Shown: positions 1 to 4,923 of the stretch, piece after piece
How positions within the stretch are numbered: position 1 is the first letter of the stretch
How the letters are laid out: every line of letters starts with the position of its first letter
Source: Hydrogenovibrio sp. UBA650
GTDB taxonomy: Bacteria; Pseudomonadota; Gammaproteobacteria; Thiomicrospirales; Thiomicrospiraceae
DNA: 5,901 nt
Reading direction: 5' to 3'
Assembly (NCBI GenBank): GCA_002299245.1
Contig: DBOI01000164.1
Coordinates: forward strand, 1-5,901
Translations under genes and position numbers: made by a program
The notes under the pieces: generated by a model
Seen by the model: the letters and a program-made list of their open reading frames with translations, nothing else
What the model was told of the DNA's origin: nothing
The model's database searches: none

Positions 1-434
1 TTATTATGGTTGGTCCAGGTACTGGTATCGCACCATTCCGTGGCTTCCTTGAAGAGCGTCAAGCGCGTGTTGCCGATGGTAAGAACTGGTTGTTCTTTGG
101 TGACCGTAATGCAGCCAATGACTTTATCTACCGTGAGCAGTTAGAAGCGATGGTTGACTCTGGTTTCCTACGTCTTGATCTCGCTTTCTCACGTGACCAG
201 GAAGAAAAAATCTATGTTCAGGACCGCATGCGTGAGCACGGTGCTGAGTTCTTTCAGTGGTTAGAGAATGGCGCTTACTTCTACATCTGTGGTGATGCTT
301 TCCGTATGGCGAAAGATGTAGATAATGCGCTGCATGAACTAATCATGGAAAACGGTAATATGGATCGTGCTGCGGCAGAAGATTATGTAAATGCTTTGAA
401 GAAAGCTAAGCGCTACGTCCGCGATGTGTATTAA
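1..434 (+). CDS. cysJ: NADPH-sulfite reductase flavoprotein (alpha) subunit, C-terminal fragment
   Basis: This is the last 143 codons of CysJ; the gene enters from the left edge, so its N-terminal flavodoxin domain and most of its FAD domain lie outside the window. The family passes electrons from NADPH through FAD and FMN to the haemoprotein CysI, which reduces sulfite to sulfide in the cytoplasm for cysteine synthesis. The visible part is the NADP-binding half of the ferredoxin reductase-like module. It starts with GPGTGIAPFRGFLEER, continues with NWLFFGDRNAANDFIYRE and an AFSRDQ segment, then YICGDAFRMAKDVD, and ends in RYVRDVY with a C-terminal aromatic residue, as in enterobacterial CysJ. 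The ATG at position 6 is an internal codon, because the frame is open to the edge and the family sequence continues upstream. The stop codon TAA is followed within 21 bases by an intrinsic terminator, so no gene is co-transcribed downstream. Other diflavin reductases are possible, but the C-terminal match favours CysJ. Confidence 0.93.
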   Translation, partial: IMVGPGTGIAPFRGFLEERQARVADGKNWLFFGDRNAANDFIYREQLEAMVDSGFLRLDLAFSRDQEEKIYVQDRMREHGAEFFQWLENGAYFYICGDAFRMAKDVDNALHELIMENGNMDRAAAEDYVNALKKAKRYVRDVY

Positions 435-454
435 TCGCTGATTTGCAGTTTAAG

Positions 455-479
455 AAGGCTCCTTAATGGAGCCTTTTTT
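455..479 (+). terminator. Rho-independent terminator of cysJ
   Basis: A perfect 8-bp stem (AAGGCTCC paired with GGAGCCTT, loop TTAAT) runs directly into a T tract and begins 20 bases after the cysJ stop codon. Stem, short loop and T run have the classical form of an intrinsic terminator. It marks the end of the cysJ transcript. Confidence 0.93.
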
Positions 480-687
480 GTTTATGAACTTTATAAAAAT
501 CTACAGGCCTGTGATAGCAGAAACAGAAATTACCACTAAAGGATATGTGATTTCTTTAATCCAGCTTGAAGAATGGTTGCAAAAAGAGTCGCTGTGGCGA
601 AAAAATTATTTTCGCCACATTTTCAGCAGGCTGGGATTTTTAAGAGACGTGATTGGCCGAACCTTAAACAATCATCAATAAACGCTG
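480..687. other. Intergenic stretch with no convincing gene
   Basis: This is the first part of the 353-base gap between cysJ and the DUF2892 gene. One open frame of 71 codons (466-681) crosses it, but its ATG sits in the loop of the cysJ terminator. An internal ATG at 484 has only a GGAG about 12 bases away. The predicted peptide resembles no family I recognise, and the frame contains a perfect 11-bp inverted repeat. I therefore treat it as non-coding. The only structure seen is the hairpin at 593-623. Confidence 0.6.
593..623 (+). terminator. Terminator-like hairpin, possibly a second or sRNA terminator
   Basis: An 11-bp perfect inverted repeat (TGTGGCGAAAA and TTTTCGCCACA, loop AATTA) is followed immediately by TTTT on the + strand. 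The GC-rich base of the stem and the abutting T run suit an intrinsic terminator, though the T run is short and ends in CAGC. It lies about 115 bases beyond the cysJ terminator with no gene between them. It could be a back-up terminator for cysJ read-through, the end of an unrecognised small RNA, or a remnant. I found no convincing promoter between the two hairpins. Confidence 0.45.
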
Positions 688-703
688 TGTGACTTAAGTT
701 ACA
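688..703 (+). promoter_or_regulatory. CRP-like binding site
   Basis: The near-palindrome TGTGACTTAAGTTACA matches the CRP consensus TGTGA-N6-TCACA at nine of ten defined positions; the only change is TTACA for TCACA. Its centre (695.5) is about 60 bases upstream of the start point predicted from the promoter at 721-748. That is close to the class I activator position of CRP at lac-type promoters. The assignment rests on motif and spacing only. A related regulator of the same family, such as Vfr, could use a similar site. Confidence 0.5.
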
Positions 704-720
704 TACCTGTACATCACTGC

Positions 721-748
721 TTGTCATACTGCAAACGGGAATTATTGT
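721..748 (+). promoter_or_regulatory. Putative sigma70 promoter of the DUF2892 gene
   Basis: A -35 element TTGTCA (721-726, five of six consensus bases) is followed after 16 bases by a -10 element TATTGT (743-748, four of six). Transcription would start near 755 and give a leader of about 33 bases before the ATG at 788. The weak -10 and the CRP-like box about 60 bases upstream are consistent with an activator-dependent promoter, which is inference. A short inverted repeat (GGAATT 738-743, AATTCC 753-758) brackets the -10 element. Confidence 0.45.
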
Positions 749-773
749 TTTGAATTCCGAGTTTTTAAAAATT

Positions 774-779
774 GAGGAG
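774..779 (+). promoter_or_regulatory. Ribosome binding site of the DUF2892 gene
   Basis: GAGGAG lies 8 bases before the ATG at 788. It is a strong Shine-Dalgarno sequence at good spacing and fixes the start codon. Confidence 0.85.
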
Positions 780-787
780 ATGTCGTT

Positions 788-988
788 ATGGGGTGTAATG
801 TTGGTGGAATCGATAGAGCTTTAAGAATTATTGTTGGGGCCGCGTTAATTGGATACGGTGCTTGGGCTGGAAGCATGCTTATATTAGCAATTGGATTTAT
901 CCCATTGCTTACTGGGCTGTTTAAGTTCTGTCCGTTTTATCCGCTGTTAAAAGTCTCTTCTTGCAAAAAAGAGGAGCCAGCAGCTTAA
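788..988 (+). CDS. DUF2892 (YgaP-like transmembrane domain) small membrane protein
   Basis: This 66-residue protein fits the DUF2892 family (Pfam PF11127), which is related to the membrane part of the E. coli rhodanese YgaP. It shows the family pattern from end to end: NVGGIDRALRIIVG at residues 4-17, one or two hydrophobic segments (about 13-28 and 30-46), LLTGLFKFCPFYPLLKVSSC at 40-59, and a short charged tail KKEEPAA. Cysteines stand at 3, 48 and 59; the last two are at the usual family positions. Its function is unknown. The protein should sit in the inner membrane as a free-standing domain, because no rhodanese domain is attached. It appears to be monocistronic: the upstream side holds its own promoter-like and CRP-like sequences, and the downstream neighbour converges on it. 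The start is set by the strong GAGGAG. Confidence 0.9.
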   Translation: MGCNVGGIDRALRIIVGAALIGYGAWAGSMLILAIGFIPLLTGLFKFCPFYPLLKVSSCKKEEPAA

Positions 989-1000
989 GGTTGGTTCTTT
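965..1000. terminator. Possible weak terminator between the converging genes
   Basis: On the + strand GAGCCAGC (974-981) can pair with GTTGGTTC (990-997), giving eight pairs of which two are G-U, around the loop AGCTTAAG and followed by TTT. On the - strand the same arms carry two mismatches, but the next bases after the stem include a run of six T (966-971). The element overlaps the stop codon of the DUF2892 gene and begins 15 bases past the stop codon of the phosphate transporter. It may end both transcripts, but it is weaker than the other terminators here. Confidence 0.3.
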
Positions 1001-1011
1001 GCCCAAATCAG

Positions 1012-2586
1012 CTATAAAGATTTTTGTAAATGGTAGCTGATTCTATAGAGGTGGTGCGAAACCCGGTTCATCCAGCGCACTGCCTCCAGTGAGTCCCAGC
1101 ACTGGTCTGCTTCAATTTCTCCACGCCCCATTTTTTCAACCATAATATTTCGATAGTTCTCAGTTTCGTGGCTGATTGAGTCATTTAGTTCCCGAGTGAT
1201 ACTTACAGCTTTTGAAAACTTATTGTGTTTAACCTCAGAAAGAATAATAGGCAATGTTTCAGTGAGTCTTTGGTTGGCTTTGGCGAGGGTAGGGAAGCTT
1301 TTACTTGCGATAGCTCGATCAGCCTCTTCTTCACAGCGTTCATGAAGACGTTGCAGGTGATCGAGGGAGTGAATCATAGAGACCAAGCGTTTCCATAAAG
1401 CGTGTTGATCTGGCTGAAGGTGAATTCGATCTAAATAAACCTGAGTTTCATCCAATTCGAGTTGTAACTGGGTGATATGGTGTTCGCTGACGTTTTCATT
1501 CACAAGCCGTTTGTGAAGTAGGGTTAATAAGGCTTTATGTAGAATCAGTAGGGTTTGTTGAACAGCATTTAACGCTAACTCAGGTACTTCTAATAATTTT
1601 GGTTCTAATTTATTGGTTAAGTTTGTCCGATTATCGGGAATGATTGTTTCGATCAAACTGGCAAATTGGCGAGTAAATGGCAGGATTGCAAGCACACCAA
1701 TTAAGTTAAAGAATGAATGAAAACCAACCAGAGCCAACTCAGCATTGTCAGTGGTTGCACCGGGGAAAATCCAATTAATGATAGCGATATAAGGAGTAAT
1801 TAACAGCAAAGCCATAACTGCCGTCATTAAATTATATACAACATGCGACAGGCCAGTACGTTTGGCTCCAATTGTTCCGCCTAGGCTGGCAATCCATGAT
1901 TTAACAGTGGTGCCCACATCCATTCCTATAATTAACGCGGCTGCTTGCTCAAACTCGATCATGCCACTGAATAGAGCGGTTAAAGTAACCGCGACACCAG
2001 CACTGGAAGATTGAGTTACAAGGGTAAATGCCAGACCTATCAATACCAGTTTTAAAAGACCAAAAATACTGTCTGTTGATAGTTGTGCGAAATTGAACAG
2101 GTTTATCATGTCTGCCATTCCTGTTTGCAAAAGCTCAATACCGACAAACAATAAACCAAACCCAGCAATGACAAGCCCTAAGGTGGCGAGTTTTGTGGAA
2201 GATAATAAGCGGAGCAGAACGCCAATGAAAATCAAGGGCAGGGCAAAACTGTCAATAGATAACTTGAATCCAAACAGTGCAACCATCCAGCCTGTAATAG
2301 TTGTTCCGATATTGGCTCCAAATATAATTCCCAGTGCATTGGAAAAAGTCATTAATCCAGCACCAACAAAACCTACTGCTGCGACAGTTGTGGCGCTCGA
2401 TGACTGAACAATAGCGGTTGTTAAGGCACCAGTAGCGGCTCCAGAAACCGGTGTTTTGGTGAGCTCGAATAGCGTTAAGCGCAAGCGATCTCCGGCCAGC
2501 TTTTTTAGGCTGTCGGTCATAATTACCATACCAAGCAAAAAAATACCTAAACCACCGAGAGCCTGTAATGTTGTTGCTAGTTCCAA
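1012..2586 (-). CDS. Na+/phosphate cotransporter family protein with PhoU-like C-terminal domain
   Basis: This 524-residue inner-membrane protein has the two-repeat Na/Pi cotransporter architecture (PF02690) found in NptA and E. coli YjbB. Repeat 1 carries GGLGIFLLGM (11-20), the signature QSSSATT (61-67) and GANIGTT (90-96). Repeat 2 carries TQSSSAGVAVT (191-201), GMDVGTT (221-227) and GFHSFFNLIG (288-297). About eight to ten hydrophobic segments end near residue 305. Residues from about 335 to the end are hydrophilic and helical, as in a PhoU-like domain, and probably lie in the cytoplasm. The length is close to that of YjbB. Homologues move phosphate with sodium, but both uptake and export have been described, so the direction is open. 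The start is TTG at 2586, chosen because AAGAGG sits 9 bases upstream and the family N terminus begins just there; the next ATGs are codons 20 and 23, inside the first membrane segment. It is the last of three co-directional genes. Confidence 0.9.
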   Translation of the reverse strand: MELATTLQALGGLGIFLLGMVIMTDSLKKLAGDRLRLTLFELTKTPVSGAATGALTTAIVQSSSATTVAAVGFVGAGLMTFSNALGIIFGANIGTTITGWMVALFGFKLSIDSFALPLIFIGVLLRLLSSTKLATLGLVIAGFGLLFVGIELLQTGMADMINLFNFAQLSTDSIFGLLKLVLIGLAFTLVTQSSSAGVAVTLTALFSGMIEFEQAAALIIGMDVGTTVKSWIASLGGTIGAKRTGLSHVVYNLMTAVMALLLITPYIAIINWIFPGATTDNAELALVGFHSFFNLIGVLAILPFTRQFASLIETIIPDNRTNLTNKLEPKLLEVPELALNAVQQTLLILHKALLTLLHKRLVNENVSEHHITQLQLELDETQVYLDRIHLQPDQHALWKRLVSMIHSLDHLQRLHERCEEEADRAIASKSFPTLAKANQRLTETLPIILSEVKHNKFSKAVSITRELNDSISHETENYRNIMVEKMGRGEIEADQCWDSLEAVRWMNRVSHHLYRISYHLQKSL

Positions 2587-2595
2587 AAGCAGATA

Positions 2596-2601
2596 CCTCT
2601 T
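2596..2601 (-). promoter_or_regulatory. Ribosome binding site that fixes a TTG start
   Basis: On the - strand AAGAGG lies 9 bases before the TTG at 2586. No ATG or GTG is available nearby in frame, so this site is the main evidence for a TTG start of the phosphate transporter gene. Confidence 0.7.
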
Positions 2602-2649
2602 TATATTGGGTTTAGTCAGAGCTTAATCTGAGCTAATTTCTAACTTATC

Positions 2650-3405
2650 TTAAATAGTCGTTGTGAATCTCGCAATAATTGGGTTGTGATCTGAGATATG
2701 GGGTACTCGTAGCGCTTTTGAGTGTTCCAATGTTAAATCACGATAGAAAATATGATCTAAAGGTTGGCGGTTTAGAGTTTTGATTGGACGAATATCTGGA
2801 TACTCGACTTTGTTCAACTTAAGCCTGTGAGTGCAATGCATCAAACTTGCCAACCTGGTTTTGTTCCAGGTGTTAAAGTCTCCGCTCAAGATCATAGGTC
2901 CTTTAATGGTTTCCAGTTGGTGCAATAACAGCTGCAACTCTTTTTTAAACACATAGTGCGGTACAAAGTTAATTGCGTGGATATTAATGTGAGTGAGTAG
3001 CTGTTGATCAGCCATCATGTGCTGGGTAATGATTGCAGGTTTGTGAGTGGCTACGCCAAGCTCGCGTTTAGAGGTCAAAACCTGCCGGTGAACTTTTTGT
3101 TGATAGGCAGAGGCTGTTAAGACTCCGTATATATTGTTTTGGGTTTCAATATTGGGTGCCATAACAAAAGGCAGCCCAAAAAAAGTATTCTGGTTTTCGG
3201 TGACTCTGGCTTCTTGCAGTGAAAGAATATGGGCTTCTTCAATTTTAAGTAGTTGCTCAATTGATCGTGGTTGAAACAGTGAAAAATCAACTTTTTGTAA
3301 ATTCCAGCTCAGCAGGGTAAATGTGTTCGGCAGAGGCTCTTGTGCCGTGTAATCTGAAATCGGCGAATACTGAGGATGGTACATGATGCGCTGCCAGTAT
3401 TTCAT
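2650..3405 (-). CDS. YafD-like endonuclease/exonuclease/phosphatase family protein
   Basis: This 251-residue protein belongs to the EEP fold (PF03372), which holds DNase I-like nucleases, sphingomyelinases and inositol phosphatases. All the metal and catalytic motifs are visible: SWNLQK with Asn35, LQEAR with Glu65, NIHAINF with His143, SGDFNTWN with Asp176 and Asn178, PLDHIFYRD with Asp217, and SDHNPI with Asp239 and His240. The protein should therefore be an active Mg-dependent phosphoesterase. Segments such as NIHAINF, GDFNTWN and PLDHIFYRDL resemble E. coli YafD (UPF0294) more than other family members; YafD's substrate is not known to me. No signal peptide or membrane segment is seen, which suggests the cytoplasm. 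The gene starts 10 bases after the cls stop codon. Its only Shine-Dalgarno candidate, GAG at 3415-3417, overlaps that stop codon, which suggests translational coupling. A second in-frame ATG at codon 8 is less likely. Confidence 0.85.
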   Translation of the reverse strand: MKYWQRIMYHPQYSPISDYTAQEPLPNTFTLLSWNLQKVDFSLFQPRSIEQLLKIEEAHILSLQEARVTENQNTFFGLPFVMAPNIETQNNIYGVLTASAYQQKVHRQVLTSKRELGVATHKPAIITQHMMADQQLLTHINIHAINFVPHYVFKKELQLLLHQLETIKGPMILSGDFNTWNKTRLASLMHCTHRLKLNKVEYPDIRPIKTLNRQPLDHIFYRDLTLEHSKALRVPHISDHNPIIARFTTTI

Positions 3406-3415
3406 AGAGCCAAGC

Positions 3416-4801
3416 TCATAGGATAGGGGCGATAATTCGAGACATATTTTCGATGAAACGAGTAAGTCTTGACGGCGGAGGTTTGTAAAGTGTGCCCATC
3501 TTCTGATGGGTTGTAAACCATTGAATCAGCTTGTCCAAAGTGGTTTGACAATAAATCGTATGAACCATCTCATAGTTCAAAAACAGTGAGCGGTAATCCA
3601 GGTTTGCTGAACCACTAATTGCGAGTTCTCGGTCAATGAGAATAAGTTTTGCATGCATCATTTTGTGAGGGTAATAATATGCTTCTCCACCAGCTTCAAT
3701 TAGCTCTCGGGTATAGGAGCTACGTCCGAAATCGAATATCCAGTGATCCGATTTTTCAGGGGTTAGCAGTATGACTTTGATTCCGCGTTTGATTGCAATT
3801 AATAAGGCGTTCATAACATTGTTATTGGGGATGAAATACGGAGATGCAATCCTTATCTCTTCTTTAGCTTGATAAATTGCATGTAATAACACTTCGTATA
3901 GAGTGTCGCTCTCAATATCTGGGCCGGATGGAATCGCCTGTAAAACTTCGCTGCCTTCATTTGCTGCAGAGATGTTTGCCGGAGATAGCTTTTCTTTAGT
4001 GGTATAAAACCAATCTTCGTTGAAAATATATTGGTAGTGAAAACAGGCTGGCCCTTGAATTTGAAAAAGTAGATCCAACCACCTTGATTGTTCAGTTTCG
4101 CCGAGGTAGTCATCACTTAGGTTGAGTCCACCAGTGAGAAGGGTTTGTTGGTCAAAAAGGTAGATTTTTCGGTGGTTTCTCAGGTTGATTTGATTGGTAA
4201 TGATATTTGGCCAAATTGGTTGAAAAAAAGCCACTTGGCCGCCGGCTTTTTTTAATTCTGCCAGTGGTTTGGAATTTAAATAGAGTGAGAAGGATCCAAT
4301 GGCATCTAATAACAACCTGACTTCAACCCCTTGTTTGGCTTTATTGATCAATGCATCGATAATCGCTTGACCCGTTTTATCCACTTCAAAAATATAGGTT
4401 TCAATCGATATCTGCTTTTGGGATTGCTCGATTAGTTCTATTAAAGTCTTATAAGCTTGGACATCATCATCGATCATCTCTATTTGATTGTGTTCACTGG
4501 AACCGGCAATGCGATTGCTGTTCAGAATAAGGTCGATGTCTGCCTTGATTCCAAGGGTTTTGTCCAGTTGGATAATCGGTTTTTGGGTGATTCTAGCTTT
4601 GTAACGTTTGCTATAAGATTTTCGCAATCCAAAAATAAAATAGATGACAACGCCTATGATCGGTAATAACAGGATTGCGAGTAGCCAGGTAGAAAGGCTT
4701 TGCGGTGAGCGCTTTTGATAGAGCATATGAATGACAGCAACCGTGATCAAAATCAGGTTGATAGCAAATAGCCAATAGGTTGGTTGTTCTATCTCAGTCA
4801 T
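3416..4801 (-). CDS. cls: Cardiolipin synthase (phospholipase D superfamily)
   Basis: This is a ClsA-type cardiolipin synthase, which in the family joins two phosphatidylglycerol molecules into cardiolipin and glycerol at the inner membrane. From the ATG at 4801 it has 461 residues, close to the family's usual length. Two N-terminal membrane segments (about 9-26 and 37-58, with LLPIIGVVIYFIFGLRKS) form the PLDc_N domain. Two HKD motifs follow: NHRKIYLFD (His210, Lys212, Asp217, then GGLN) and HAKLILID (His383, Lys385, Asp390, then GSAN). Both are intact. The frame stays open to a TTG at 4816, which would add five residues, but that codon has no Shine-Dalgarno, whereas the ATG has a GAG 10 bases upstream; I prefer the ATG with moderate certainty. 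It is the first gene of the three-gene - strand set. I saw no clear promoter in the 70 or so bases between it and the gpmI terminator. Other PLD-type phosphatidyltransferases remain possible. Confidence 0.9.
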   Translation of the reverse strand: MTEIEQPTYWLFAINLILITVAVIHMLYQKRSPQSLSTWLLAILLLPIIGVVIYFIFGLRKSYSKRYKARITQKPIIQLDKTLGIKADIDLILNSNRIAGSSEHNQIEMIDDDVQAYKTLIELIEQSQKQISIETYIFEVDKTGQAIIDALINKAKQGVEVRLLLDAIGSFSLYLNSKPLAELKKAGGQVAFFQPIWPNIITNQINLRNHRKIYLFDQQTLLTGGLNLSDDYLGETEQSRWLDLLFQIQGPACFHYQYIFNEDWFYTTKEKLSPANISAANEGSEVLQAIPSGPDIESDTLYEVLLHAIYQAKEEIRIASPYFIPNNNVMNALLIAIKRGIKVILLTPEKSDHWIFDFGRSSYTRELIEAGGEAYYYPHKMMHAKLILIDRELAISGSANLDYRSLFLNYEMVHTIYCQTTLDKLIQWFTTHQKMGTLYKPPPSRLTRFIENMSRIIAPIL

Positions 4802-4875
4802 AAAATCATTGCTCAATAGAAAACTGAATTAAGCTTAAGGCGTTTTCGTTTTTTTTTCTAGTTTTACCAACATCG

Positions 4876-4908
4876 AAAAAAACAAAAGGGCCTGAAACGG
4901 CCTTTTTT
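4876..4908 (-). terminator. Rho-independent terminator of gpmI
   Basis: The arms AAAAGG(G)CC and GGCCTTTT pair as eight base pairs with one bulged G around the loop TGAAAC. On the - strand the hairpin lies about 15 bases past the gpmI stop codon and is followed by TTTT, G and seven T. The + strand also has a T run after the stem, so the hairpin could stop transcription both ways, but no + strand gene reaches it. It separates gpmI from the cls unit. Confidence 0.85.
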
Positions 4909-4923
4909 GTAGATTTGACAGGC

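Noticed and set aside
480..560. Second CRP-like match starting TGTGA in the cysJ downstream region
   Set aside because: The right half site fits poorly (AAACA), and no promoter lies at a suitable distance.
466..681. Open frame of 71 codons downstream of cysJ
   Set aside because: Its ATG lies in the loop of the cysJ terminator, the internal ATG has a poor ribosome binding site, the peptide matches no family I know, and the frame contains a perfect 11-bp terminator-like hairpin.
2093..2407. Plus-strand open frame of 104 codons
   Set aside because: It is antisense to the conserved membrane repeats of the phosphate transporter, and its translation shows no recognisable domain.
2613..2640. Small stem (TCAGA with TCTGA) between the phosphoesterase and transporter genes as an internal terminator
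   Set aside because: Only five base pairs and no T run follow on the - strand, so there is no reason to think it interrupts the transcript.
3853..4116. Minus-strand open frame of 87 codons and the plus-strand frame at 4457-4666
   Set aside because: Both lie wholly inside cls in other frames, and cls has both HKD motifs intact, so they are not separate genes.
4829..4858. Palindrome TTAAGCTTAA and a run of nine T upstream of cls as a promoter or operator
   Set aside because: On the - strand the A run could act as an UP element, but no acceptable -35 and -10 pair follows at proper spacing before the cls start, so I do not call a promoter.
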